Assembly (NCBI RefSeq): GCF_010731295.1
Contig: NZ_AP022579.1
Location: 4,402,001-4,466,000, forward strand
DNA: 64,000 nt
Reading direction: 5' to 3'
From: Mycolicibacterium boenickei
GTDB lineage: Bacteria; Actinomycetota; Actinomycetes; Mycobacteriales; Mycobacteriaceae
Shown: one piece after another, positions 16,743 through 24,283 of the stretch
Layout of the letters: every line of letters starts with the position of its first letter
Position numbering within the stretch: position 1 is the first letter of the stretch
Translations under genes and position numbers: made by a program
Notes under the pieces: generated by a model
The model's database searches: none
The model's input: the letters and a program-made list of their open reading frames with translations, nothing else
What the model was told of the DNA's origin: nothing

Positions 16743-18093
16743 CTGCGCGTCCCAACACGTGGCTCAGGGCCTGATCCAGGCGCGGATGGCGGAAGCGGTG
16801 GCCGGCGGCGTTCAGGACCGCGGGAACCGCCCGCTGGCTCGCGCAGGCCAGTTCGCGGGCTCCCTGGTCGCCCAGCAGTAGCCGTGGCCCCAGTGCCGGC
16901 ACCGGCACCACGGTCGGGCGGCGCAGAACGCGGCCGAGCGTGTCGCTGTACTCAGCGTTGCGCACCGGCTCCGGTGCCACCGCGTTGACCGGGCCGGACA
17001 GCTGCTTGTCCCACAATGCGCGGTGATAGACGTCGACCAGGTCGTCGATACCGATCCAGGGCAACCACTGTTGCCCGTCGCCGATGCGGCCGCCGAGCCC
17101 GGCGGCGAACAGTGGACGCAGCAGTCGCAGGGTGCCGCCGCGCGGGGACTGGACGATTCCGGTGCGGATTCGCACCACTCGTGCCCCCGATCGCTGCGCC
17201 GGGGCCAGCGCGTTCTCCCACTCGGCCACCACATCGGCCAGAAACCCGCTGCCGCGCTCGGCTGTCTCGGTGAGAACCTCATCGCCGCGGTCGTATCCGT
17301 AGAAACCGACGGCTGACGCGCTGACGACAACCCGCGGCCCGGTTTCGGTGTCGGCGATCAGTTCGGCCAGCCGGCGGGTCGGCTCGATGCGGCTGTCGCG
17401 GATCGCGCGGCGGTGCCCCGCGGTGAATCGGCCGGCGATCGACTCGCCGGCCAGGTGGACGACGGCGTCCACCCCGGCGAACAGATCTGGGTCAGGATCA
17501 GACGGGTTCCATTGCCGCTCATCAGTTTTGGTTGCCGCGCGGCGCACCAGCCGAATCACCCGATGGCCGCCGGTGCTCAGGAACGCGGTCAACGCCGACC
17601 CGACCAGTCCGGACGCTCCGGTGATCGCGATCGTCAGCGGTGCAGGCAGGGAAGCGCGGGCCTGTTGGTGTGCCGCGAGGTCATCGGCGAGCTGACGGTG
17701 ACGGTAGGCGAACATCGGACGCAGGAAACGGCCGGGCACCGGGGTCTCGACGCGGTCGGTCATCCGGGTGAGCGTGGCGTCGATCTCTTCGAACTCGTGA
17801 ATGTGCTTCCAGTGCAACGCCAGTGCCGCAGGTAGCGAGGCCGGCCCGCCGCGGGCGATCTGGTCGACGAATCGCCATGGTGGGTCGTAGTCGTCGGCCT
17901 GGTGCTGAGCCACCCACCGCAGACCGCCGGGCAGTGCGAGTTCGGCGCGGCCGTCGCGCAACGAGGCTGCTTCGGAAACGAGCCGCATCGCCTGCCACGG
18001 CGGTGACAGCCTGGCGAACGCGCCCGGGCGGCTGTGCCAGGTGAAGACCTCTTCTTGCGGGGCCGCAATGATGCTGGAGTACACCAATCCCAT
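16732..18093 (-). CDS. TIGR01777-family epimerase/oxidoreductase with N-terminal SRPBCC domain
   Basis: A 453-residue two-domain protein. Residues 1-145 are an SRPBCC/cyclase-like ligand-binding domain (YSSIIAAPQEEVFTWHSRPGAF ... WRFVDQIARGG). Residues 152-450 are an extended SDR-type domain of the YfcH/SulA TIGR01777 family: the dinucleotide motif is IAITGASGLVGSALTAFL, then VHLAGESIAGRFT, SASAVGFYGYDRGDEVL, and the conserved GGGQ-like segment GGRIGDGQQWLPWIGIDDLV. Fusion of these two domains is usual in mycobacteria. The physiological substrate is not known. The ATG at 18093 gives the standard start. Confidence 0.9.
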   Translation of the reverse strand: MGLVYSSIIAAPQEEVFTWHSRPGAFARLSPPWQAMRLVSEAASLRDGRAELALPGGLRWVAQHQADDYDPPWRFVDQIARGGPASLPAALALHWKHIHEFEEIDATLTRMTDRVETPVPGRFLRPMFAYRHRQLADDLAAHQQARASLPAPLTIAITGASGLVGSALTAFLSTGGHRVIRLVRRAATKTDERQWNPSDPDPDLFAGVDAVVHLAGESIAGRFTAGHRRAIRDSRIEPTRRLAELIADTETGPRVVVSASAVGFYGYDRGDEVLTETAERGSGFLADVVAEWENALAPAQRSGARVVRIRTGIVQSPRGGTLRLLRPLFAAGLGGRIGDGQQWLPWIGIDDLVDVYHRALWDKQLSGPVNAVAPEPVRNAEYSDTLGRVLRRPTVVPVPALGPRLLLGDQGARELACASQRAVPAVLNAAGHRFRHPRLDQALSHVLGRAATA

Positions 18094-18132
18094 CGACCGA
18101 CGTTACCCGGAGGAGTCGCGCCGCGTCCGCAT

Positions 18133-18549
18133 CTATGCCGAGGCCCGCTTGGCCCGCACGCCCGCATAGGCGAACAGCAATCCGGTGCCTATCTCGGAAA
18201 GGGCTGTGACCCAGGAGAACCAGGTGACATTGATGCGGGGACCACTGAGGTAGCTGTCCTGGAAATCCGGCCAGAAATTCGGCAGCAGATGCGCATAGGT
18301 GAACACGACTGCACTGCCGACACCCGTGAAGATCGCGAGGTCGGGCGCGCGGGGATGTCCGCGCAGGGTCATGGTGATCGCGATGAGGACGATCACTCCC
18401 TGAATCGTGCCGCCGGCCATCACGAACATCGGTGACGCCGACATTCCCCGAAGCAGGTGGTCGATCACATGCAATCCCCAGCCCAGTAGGAAGGTCCATG
18501 CTGTCAGGCGCAGAAAGCGTTGTGTCTGAACGATTGTCGGTGCCGTCAT
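18133..18549 (-). CDS. Small four-helix membrane protein
   Basis: A 138-residue integral membrane protein with four hydrophobic segments: FLLGWGLHVIDHLLRGM (polar, with His), GGTIQGVIVLIAITMTL, IFTGVGSAVVFTYAHLLP and WFSWVTALSEIGTGLLFAYAGV. The start ATG 18549 lies near a GGAG-like site and after an inverted repeat. The family is not recognised. The conserved HVIDHLLRG and TYAHLLPNFWPDFQDSY stretches suggest a defined family rather than a random ORF. It is divergent from the Imm5-like gene at 18643, with 93 bases between. Confidence 0.65.
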   Translation of the reverse strand: MTAPTIVQTQRFLRLTAWTFLLGWGLHVIDHLLRGMSASPMFVMAGGTIQGVIVLIAITMTLRGHPRAPDLAIFTGVGSAVVFTYAHLLPNFWPDFQDSYLSGPRINVTWFSWVTALSEIGTGLLFAYAGVRAKRASA

Positions 18550-18566
18550 AGGAGCCCCAATCGATG

Positions 18567-18583
18567 TACTACAGACGATAGTA
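18567..18583. promoter_or_regulatory. Inverted repeat in a divergent promoter region
   Basis: TACTA-CAGACGA-TAGTA lies between the divergent membrane-protein gene (start 18549) and the Imm5-like gene (start 18643). The arms are perfect over five bases; the sequence also contains GATAGT, a plausible -10 hexamer. It may be an operator serving both genes. No regulator gene is adjacent. Confidence 0.35.
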
Positions 18584-18642
18584 GGTCCGCCCGGCGGCTG
18601 ACGCAATAGTCCGAACGGAGCGTCAAAGCCACACTGGACAGT

Positions 18643-19158
18643 GTGATCCTTCCCAAGATCCGCGACCCTCGCTTCATCACGATCCGCCGCGGTGGCTCCC
18701 TGACCGATTCGGACCACCGTCTCCTCGCTCTGTGGGCGGCGGCGTGCGCCGAGCACGTCCTACACCTTTTCGAGTCGGTTCAGCCCGAGGATCCCCGACC
18801 GCGTCAGGCCATCGACCACGCCCGCGCTTGGGTTCGTGGCGAGGTCAAGATGATGCAGGCGCGCGCGGCGGGCGGGCACGCCATGGGTGCGGCCCGAGAC
18901 TTGCGCGGGCCTGCACGCCATGCGGCGTACGCGGCCGGTCAGGCGGGCGCGGTCGCCCACGTGGCAGCGCATGAACTCGGCGCGGCGGCATACGCCATCA
19001 AAGCCGTGCGCGCCGCGGCTCCGGACGGCGACGGCGAGTCGGCCGGCCGCGTGGAATGCCAGTGGCAGCGTGACCAGCTCCCGGACGCGATTCGCGACCT
19101 GGTCCTCGACGACCAACGCCTGCGCAACGACATCTGCTGGTCGGTCTTCGACTTCTGA
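18643..19158 (+). CDS. Imm5-like putative immunity protein
   Basis: A 171-residue protein matching the Imm5-like (putative immunity protein) pattern: LWAAACAEHVLHLFE, the central HARAWVRGEVKMMQARAAG, then Ala-rich repeats GHAMGAARDLRGPARHAAYA and AGAVAHVAAHELGAAAYAIKA, and a C-terminal ECQWQRDQLPDAIRDLVL. The family was defined as likely immunity proteins from polymorphic toxin loci, though many members, like this one, have no toxin gene beside them. The start is GTG 18643. The Ala/His helical core looks like a helical-bundle protein of the cytoplasm. The role here is uncertain; it may be an orphan immunity or a housekeeping protein of the same fold. Confidence 0.75.
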   Translation: MILPKIRDPRFITIRRGGSLTDSDHRLLALWAAACAEHVLHLFESVQPEDPRPRQAIDHARAWVRGEVKMMQARAAGGHAMGAARDLRGPARHAAYAAGQAGAVAHVAAHELGAAAYAIKAVRAAAPDGDGESAGRVECQWQRDQLPDAIRDLVLDDQRLRNDICWSVFDF

Positions 19159-19248
19159 CGCCGTGGCCGAAGCTACCGTTGTGCCAACTGTAGGTACCTC
19201 TGTAATAGAGTCCCTACGTGCCCGACGAGCCGGACGAGAGGTGTTCCT

Positions 19249-20058
19249 GTGGAGCGCACTGCGATGACGCCGTTCTTTGTGAGCGGTGCCGAAGGGTTCG
19301 TCCCGAACGAGATCGCGCACGGAGGGTGGGGACCCACGCTGGGCGGCCAGGTCGTCGGCGGGCTCCTGGCCCGCGCCGTCGAAGGGCTCGTCACCGACGA
19401 CGGACTGCACCCGGCGCGGTTCACGGTGGAGATCCTGCGCCGGGTCGCGAGCGCCCCGGTTCGTGTTGCGGCGTCGGTCGTCCGCTCCGGCGCTCGGATG
19501 CAGGCGGTCGATGCGGTGATGACCCAGGACGGCGAGTTGGTGGCCCGCGCATCGGCGCTATATCTGAGGCGCGGCACTCAACCCGACGGTGAGTTCTGGT
19601 CGACCGCGGTCGAGCTACCTCCACTACCTGAGGAACCGGACGAATTCGACGACTCCGTGCCGATGTTCATCCGCGCCTACGGCCCGGATCCGGAATGGCG
19701 GGGTGAGGGTTTTCCGTGGCAACAATGCGGCCCCCGCTACGCGTGGTTGCGCGAAGTTCGCGAATTGGTTGCCGGTGAAGAACTGTCGCCGTTCGTGCGT
19801 GCGGCGTTGGCTGTCGACGTGACGAGTTCGATGGCCAATTTCAGTTCGGCCGGCTTGGCATTCATCAATGCGGACTACACGCTGGCGCTCAGCAGGCTCC
19901 CGGTCGGGCCCTACATCGGCATGGCGGCGATCACCCACACCAGTGCCGACGGTGTGGCGACGGGCAGCGCCTGCCTGTATGACACGTCTGGTCCGATTGG
20001 CACCGGATTATCGACGGCCGCAGCCAATTTCAACTTCAGCCCGAACGGCTCCGGTTAG
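19249..20058 (+). CDS. Thioesterase-family (double hotdog) protein
   Basis: A 269-residue acyl-CoA thioesterase-like protein with two hotdog halves. The N-terminal half contains GGWGPTLGGQVVGGLLARAVE and HPARFTVEILRRVASAPVRVAA; the C-terminal half contains VDVTSSMANF, a DVTSS..NF pattern typical of TesB-like proteins, and PYIGMAAITHTSADGVATGSACLYD. The likely reaction is hydrolysis of an acyl-CoA; chain length is unknown. GTG 19249 is preferred over ATG 19264 because GAGAGG lies seven bases upstream of it. The 3' end overlaps the convergent methyltransferase gene by four bases. Confidence 0.82.
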   Translation: MERTAMTPFFVSGAEGFVPNEIAHGGWGPTLGGQVVGGLLARAVEGLVTDDGLHPARFTVEILRRVASAPVRVAASVVRSGARMQAVDAVMTQDGELVARASALYLRRGTQPDGEFWSTAVELPPLPEEPDEFDDSVPMFIRAYGPDPEWRGEGFPWQQCGPRYAWLREVRELVAGEELSPFVRAALAVDVTSSMANFSSAGLAFINADYTLALSRLPVGPYIGMAAITHTSADGVATGSACLYDTSGPIGTGLSTAAANFNFSPNGSG

Positions 20059-20660
20059 GCGGATCGCAAAATCGCGACGAGGAAGTCCGAGTCGTCGGTG
20101 AACGGCCGCAGATCCCACGTGGACAACAACAGGTCCGGGGCGAAGCCGGCGGTTGCCGCGTCATCGAGGAACTGACCGAACTCGTATTCACGGCCGGCGC
20201 CGAATCCGATCACCGTGCGCCCGTCGTCGGCGAGGTGAGCGCGCAGCCGGGTCAACACCTGGACCCGGGTGCTCGGCGCGAGGAAGGTCATCACGTTGCC
20301 GGCCGACACGATGATGTCGAATGGGTCGGCTATGCCCCGTGTCGGCAGGTCGAGCTCGGCGAGATCGCCGACGAGCCACTGCGGACCCGGATGGTCGTTC
20401 TCGGCCGCCTCGATCAGCGCCGGATCCACGTCGACGCCGACCACCTGATGCCCGGCGCCGGCCAGGTATCCGCCCAGCCGCCCGGGACCGCAGCCGGCAT
20501 CGAGGATGCGCGCACCGCGCGGTGCCATCGCGTCGACCAGGCGAGCTTCACCTGCCAGGTCCTGTCCGGCGCGCTCCATGGCCCGGAAACGTTCGATGTA
20601 CCACTGCGAGTGCCCGGGATCGGCCGCGACTTTTTGCATCCAGATGCTCCGCTCGACCAT
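20055..20660 (-). CDS. Class I SAM-dependent methyltransferase
   Basis: A 201-residue small-molecule methyltransferase. Motif I is ARILDAGCGPGRLGGYLAGAG, the acidic residue binding the ribose of SAM is in VVGVDVDPALIE, motif II is WLVGDLAELDL and motif IV is DIIVSAGNVMTFL. The N-terminus (DPGHSQWYIERFRAMERAGQDLAGEARLVDAM) is the usual lid seen in this actinobacterial subfamily. The substrate is unknown. ATG 20660 is the best start. It is monocistronic, with the FKBP gene upstream on the same strand 49 bases away. Confidence 0.87.
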   Translation of the reverse strand: MVERSIWMQKVAADPGHSQWYIERFRAMERAGQDLAGEARLVDAMAPRGARILDAGCGPGRLGGYLAGAGHQVVGVDVDPALIEAAENDHPGPQWLVGDLAELDLPTRGIADPFDIIVSAGNVMTFLAPSTRVQVLTRLRAHLADDGRTVIGFGAGREYEFGQFLDDAATAGFAPDLLLSTWDLRPFTDDSDFLVAILRSA

Positions 20661-20709
20661 GTGAGCATTGTTGCAACCGGACCCCGGGCGCCCGCTGGGC
20701 GGTGCGTGC

Positions 20710-21348
20710 TTACTGCTGGGCGTCGAGAATCTTGATCGCGAAGATCAACGTGTCGCCCGGCTGGATGCCGGCGGCGGGCTGTCCCTGGGGGTACCCGTCG
20801 GCGGAAGCCACTGCGACAGCCACCGTGGAGCCGACCTTCTGTCCCGAGATGGCCTTCTGGAAGCCGGGCACGACGCCGTTGAGGGGGAAGTCCACCGTCT
20901 CGCCACGCTGGTAGCTGCTGTCGAACACCGATCCGTCGCGGCCGTTGACGCCCATGTAGCAGACCGTGACGTTCGCGTTCGGCGCGACGACCGGTCCGTC
21001 GCCGGCCTTGAGGGTGTGCACCTGGGTCTCGGCCACGCTGAACGGCCCGTCCACCTTGACCGCGGGTGCGGTGGTGTCGGTGGAGCCGGTGACCGAGACA
21101 CTGCCGGTCGCCCCGGAGGTCGTCCATTCGGGTGTGCCTGCGTTCTGCGGCGCAGCGGTGGGGCAGGTGCTGGCCTCGGTGGCGGTCTCGGCGATGGAGG
21201 GGGTGAGCACATCGGCGACCGACGGCGTGCTCGCCGAGGACGTGGCCGAAGAGGTTTCCGTGTCGGAGCCGCACGCGGCGAGCGCCATGGTCAACGACGC
21301 GGCACAGGCCACGAGCGCAACGGAGGAAGGCACGCGAAAGGAGTTCAT
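20710..21348 (-). CDS. FKBP-type peptidyl-prolyl isomerase lipoprotein
   Basis: A 212-residue lipoprotein. The signal ends in the lipobox MALAAC, with the lipidated cysteine at residue 26, followed by a Ser/Thr-rich tether. Residues 125-212 are an FKBP domain: [23 protein letters not shown], then [21 protein letters not shown] (the conserved VIPGW-type loop is VVPGF here) and [14 protein letters not shown]. It is expected to catalyse proline isomerisation in proteins crossing the membrane. The insertion between the tether and FKBP domain (residues 60-110) is not recognised. ATG 21348 has AAAGGAG just upstream. It is divergent from the phosphatase gene. Confidence 0.9.
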   Translation of the reverse strand: MNSFRVPSSVALVACAASLTMALAACGSDTETSSATSSASTPSVADVLTPSIAETATEASTCPTAAPQNAGTPEWTTSGATGSVSVTGSTDTTAPAVKVDGPFSVAETQVHTLKAGDGPVVAPNANVTVCYMGVNGRDGSVFDSSYQRGETVDFPLNGVVPGFQKAISGQKVGSTVAVAVASADGYPQGQPAAGIQPGDTLIFAIKILDAQQ

Positions 21349-21387
21349 GATCGTCACGCTACAGCCGCATGTCGATACGGTCGGAGG

Positions 21388-22023
21388 ATGGGCCGGACGA
21401 TCTATGTGGTGACCCATCCGGAAGCCACGCACCATGTCGACGGGTTGGTCGGGGGATGGCATGACTCCGATTTGACCAGGGCCGGGCTCCGGGACGCCGG
21501 TGCCATCGCCAGGGCGCTGGGTGAGCGAGTTCCCGCGGACGCCGAGGTCGAGGTGTTCTCGTCGGACCTGCGGCGTGCGAGCCGCACCGCCGCCGCGATC
21601 GCCGAAGCCCTCCACTCGGTCGTCGCGTTGGACCCGCGGCTGCGGGAGAAGTCCTACGGGGAGGCCGAAGGTCGCGCGCAGGCATGGCTCGATGAGCGCT
21701 TTCGTGTCCCGCCGGTCTGCGGTGACCGGATGGGGCATGACGAGGGGATACCGGGGGCGGAGACCAAGGAGGTCTTCGCGAGTCGGATCTACGCGGCGAT
21801 GGACGCGATCACGGCGGGCAGCGCGCGCCATCAGGTGATCGTCACGCACGGATTCGCCTTGACGTTCGTGATTGCGGCGTGGATCAAGATGCCGAAGTCA
21901 GCGCTGGGCTACGTCAACTTTTCGGCCGCGTCGGGCAGTATCACCACGTTGCGCGAGGACGACCGCTTTCACAACCGGCAGGTGGCCGAACTCGCGGACA
22001 TCCGTCATCTCGGCGACGGCTGA
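21388..22023 (+). CDS. Histidine phosphatase superfamily protein with atypical N-terminal motif
   Basis: A 211-residue phosphoglycerate-mutase-like protein. Usual features are present: [45 protein letters not shown] with the acid, and [10 protein letters not shown] with the second catalytic histidine. The first catalytic motif, normally RHG, reads THP here ([11 protein letters not shown]), so the arginine of the phosphate pocket is replaced while the nucleophilic histidine remains. This may alter substrate binding or activity. ATG 21388 lies behind GGAGG. The gene is divergent from the FKBP gene with 39 bases between. Substrate unknown. Confidence 0.82.
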   Translation: MGRTIYVVTHPEATHHVDGLVGGWHDSDLTRAGLRDAGAIARALGERVPADAEVEVFSSDLRRASRTAAAIAEALHSVVALDPRLREKSYGEAEGRAQAWLDERFRVPPVCGDRMGHDEGIPGAETKEVFASRIYAAMDAITAGSARHQVIVTHGFALTFVIAAWIKMPKSALGYVNFSAASGSITTLREDDRFHNRQVAELADIRHLGDG

Positions 22024-22041
22024 ACCGACGTCGCCGACCGG

Positions 22042-22620
22042 CTAACCGGGCCAGCGCGAACTCAGCACCGCGGGTGTCCATTTCGGCCACGTGGGTGATC
22101 CGACGACGAATCCGCCGGCCAGTTGAGCGACGATGCGCGGGCCGTTGACAGTGCTGTTGTCGTAGAACGTCGCCGAGTCCGCGTGCATCGCGGCGATCGC
22201 GACGAGACCCCAAAGTCGTTGGTAGCGTTCGCGGATCTTGGCTTCGGGGACGTCATGTCCACCGGCCTGCACGCGGTGACGCACTCGCTGCACGGCCAGG
22301 TCTTCGGGGATCAGAATGCAGTGCAGGATCACGGTGTACCCGGCGGCGCATGCGTCGTCGATCAGCTCGAGCTTGGAGGGATGGGAGAACACCGTCTCGG
22401 CGATGAAGGACTCACCGAGCTCGATGAGTTTGGCCCGCGTTTCGGCGGCGACCAGGGCCGCCTCGTAGGAGTGCGGGGCAGGGTTCTCGGGCCAGCGTCG
22501 CTTGGCGATCTCGTCCGCGTTCACGAACGGGCAGCCGGGGAGCAGCGGTGACAGGGTGAGTTCGACGAAGGTGGACTTGCCGGCGCCGTTGCAGCCGACG
22601 ACGAGGTCGAGGCGTTTCAC
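22042..22620 (-). CDS. Zeta-toxin-like P-loop kinase (TA toxin)
   Basis: A 192-residue P-loop protein of the zeta-toxin group. The Walker A motif is GCNGAGKST at residues 9-17, with Lys15 for ATP phosphate binding. NADEIAKRRWPEN follows, matching the zeta NADE/catalytic aspartate region; ETVFSHPSKLELI and GYTVILHCILIPEDLAVQRVRHRVQAGGHDVPEAKIRERYQR-type elements (here split between strand 4 and the lid arginines) follow. Zeta toxins phosphorylate UDP-N-acetylglucosamine, blocking peptidoglycan synthesis; other relatives phosphorylate different small molecules. It sits 37 bases downstream of a ParD-like antitoxin gene, which supports a toxin-antitoxin pair. Confidence 0.8.
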   Translation of the reverse strand: MKRLDLVVGCNGAGKSTFVELTLSPLLPGCPFVNADEIAKRRWPENPAPHSYEAALVAAETRAKLIELGESFIAETVFSHPSKLELIDDACAAGYTVILHCILIPEDLAVQRVRHRVQAGGHDVPEAKIRERYQRLWGLVAIAAMHADSATFYDNSTVNGPRIVAQLAGGFVVGSPTWPKWTPAVLSSRWPG

Positions 22621-22657
22621 CGCGCGGCGGTGCAGTCCATGTCAGTGCGACCCACGA

Positions 22658-23047
22658 TCACTGCGGGTGCGCCAGTACCGTGGTGGTGCCGTCGGGGCGG
22701 TACTGCACGATCTCGCCGTTCTCGTCGAGCGCCACGGTGGTGATGCCGCGTCCGGCCAGGATCTTGCCGTAGTCGGCACGCGCCAGGTTCTCTTCTATGG
22801 AAGCGGCGATCTCGGCGTCGAACACGGCACCTTCCTCGGCGGTCAACTCCCGCAGGGGAGTACTGCCCGCCAGAGCGGACTCCACCTTGCGGCGTGCCGC
22901 GCTGTGCTGGCTGGACACCGCCCGTCCCACGCGGGCCCAGTGGTCGAGTTGCTGCTTGGCCGACCGGCTCTGACGTGCGCCTTCCGCGGCGGCACTGTCC
23001 ATGAGATCAGCGGCGAACCGGGTCACCCGGTCTGCGGTCTCGGTCAT
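22658..23047 (-). CDS. ParD-like antitoxin of the zeta-type toxin
   Basis: A 129-residue protein with the TA-system ParD-like antitoxin signature: TRFAADLMDSAAAEGARQSRSAKQQ at the N-terminus (a predicted DNA-binding ribbon-helix-helix segment), followed by LDHWARVGRAV and a flexible C-terminus that would bind the toxin. It is the promoter-proximal gene of the pair, as in most TA operons. The ATG at 23047 has GGAGG seven bases upstream. A strong palindrome lies just before it (23061-23095), consistent with autoregulation. Confidence 0.82.
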   Translation of the reverse strand: MTETADRVTRFAADLMDSAAAEGARQSRSAKQQLDHWARVGRAVSSQHSAARRKVESALAGSTPLRELTAEEGAVFDAEIAASIEENLARADYGKILAGRGITTVALDENGEIVQYRPDGTTTVLAHPQ

Positions 23048-23060
23048 GACGGACCTCCGT

Positions 23061-23095
23061 TGTAGCAGTCTGAAACAAGCGTAGCAGAATGCTAC
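23061..23095. promoter_or_regulatory. Operator of the ParD/zeta-type TA pair
   Basis: GTAGCA-GAA-TGCTAC at 23081-23095 is a perfect inverted repeat. A third half-site, TGTAGCA, lies at 23061-23067, 19 bases (about two helical turns) from the matching half of the repeat. They lie 14-48 bases upstream of the antitoxin ATG on its coding strand. The arrangement resembles ribbon-helix-helix antitoxin operators; binding by the ParD-like protein is an inference. Confidence 0.65.
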
Positions 23096-23116
23096 AAAGG
23101 TTGGCTTGTGCTCGTG

Positions 23117-24133
23117 TCACACCGTAGACAACTGCCTGGCGATCTCGCCGTACCGCTCGAATCGCTCGGGCCCGCCGAGCGCGTTGTAGAGCACGATGCG
23201 GGTCGCTGTTCCCGCGTATTTGGCGGTCAACGCCTCGGCCAATCCGTCCCAGGTCGATTCGGTGGCGAAGGCCGCGATGTGGTCGTCGGTGATCTGGGCC
23301 GCCATGCCGGCGATGTCACCCGCCTTCTGTTTCTCGCGCAGGCGTGCGGTCGTCCCGTCGAAGCCCGCCTCGTCCCAGATGAATGCGTAGTTCGGTGTGC
23401 TCCCGTAGAAGCTCATGCTGGCCCGCACGAACTCGCGCTCGTTCGCGCGTTCTTCGTCGCTGTCGCCGACGATCGTCATGACGGGGATGATCTTGGCGAT
23501 GTCGGCGGCGGACCGGCCCGCCTTGGCGGCGCCCGCAGCGAGGTTGGGTAGCACGTGGCGGGCGAGGTAACCCGGCTCGCCGATCGGGTGGACGTGGACA
23601 CCGTCGGCCACCTCGCCTGCCATGCGCAGCATCCACGGATTCACGGCGGCGATGTCGACCTTGGGATCGGGTGCGTCGATCGGCCCTGGGCTCCACTGGG
23701 GCGTGATGAAGTCGAGGTCATAGAAGTCACCGTGATGGTCGAGCTTGCCGGTACGGAACGCGGCGAAGCACGCCTTCACCGCCAGCACGTAATCGCGCAG
23801 ACGCGGCCCCGGGTGTTCGAACGGCATCCCGTAACGCCGGACCACATGAGTACGGACCTGGGTGCCGATGCCGAGCCGGAACCTGCCGCCCGTCGCTTCC
23901 TGAAGTTCCCAGGCCGACGCCGCTGTGATGAACGGGCTGCGCGGAAAGGCAACGGCCACACCGGTCGAGAGCGCGAGGCCCGGAGCTGACTGAGATGCCA
24001 CCGCCGCGTTGAGATACGCGGTACGACCCGTTTCGGTGAGTAGGAGCCCGGAGAATCCCGCGGCCTGGGTGCGCCGGGCAAGTTCGCCGATTTTTGCCAG
24101 CGGCTGCGGAACGATCATCACGTCGACGTACAC
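23117..24133 (-). CDS. LLM-class F420-dependent oxidoreductase (TIGR03617-like)
   Basis: A 338-residue luciferase-like monooxygenase-fold protein. The barrel start YVDVMIVPQPLAKIGELARRTQAAG is followed by GLLLTETGRTAY, STGVAVAFPRSPFITAASAWELQEATGGRF, and LGIGTQVRTHVVRRYGMPFEHP. The pattern fits the actinobacterial F420-dependent subgroup, whose members transfer hydride between reduced F420 and an organic substrate. The HPIGEPGYLARHVLPNL segment and C-terminal TRIVLYNALGGPERF are typical of the subgroup. The substrate is unknown. ATG 24133 is used. It is divergent from the LysM-esterase gene. Confidence 0.85.
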   Translation of the reverse strand: MYVDVMIVPQPLAKIGELARRTQAAGFSGLLLTETGRTAYLNAAVASQSAPGLALSTGVAVAFPRSPFITAASAWELQEATGGRFRLGIGTQVRTHVVRRYGMPFEHPGPRLRDYVLAVKACFAAFRTGKLDHHGDFYDLDFITPQWSPGPIDAPDPKVDIAAVNPWMLRMAGEVADGVHVHPIGEPGYLARHVLPNLAAGAAKAGRSAADIAKIIPVMTIVGDSDEERANEREFVRASMSFYGSTPNYAFIWDEAGFDGTTARLREKQKAGDIAGMAAQITDDHIAAFATESTWDGLAEALTAKYAGTATRIVLYNALGGPERFERYGEIARQLSTV

Positions 24134-24283
24134 GTGGGGAGCGTACGTGAGCCTGGGTGCCCGACGCCTGTAATCCCTTAGAAGTCAACCGTTTCACGGC
24201 ACGGGACGCCTAGACTCGTGGAGGGGATCAGGGGAGCCGGACTCGTCGTCAACCGGTGCCCGTCACAACTGAAGGAGGGGACC

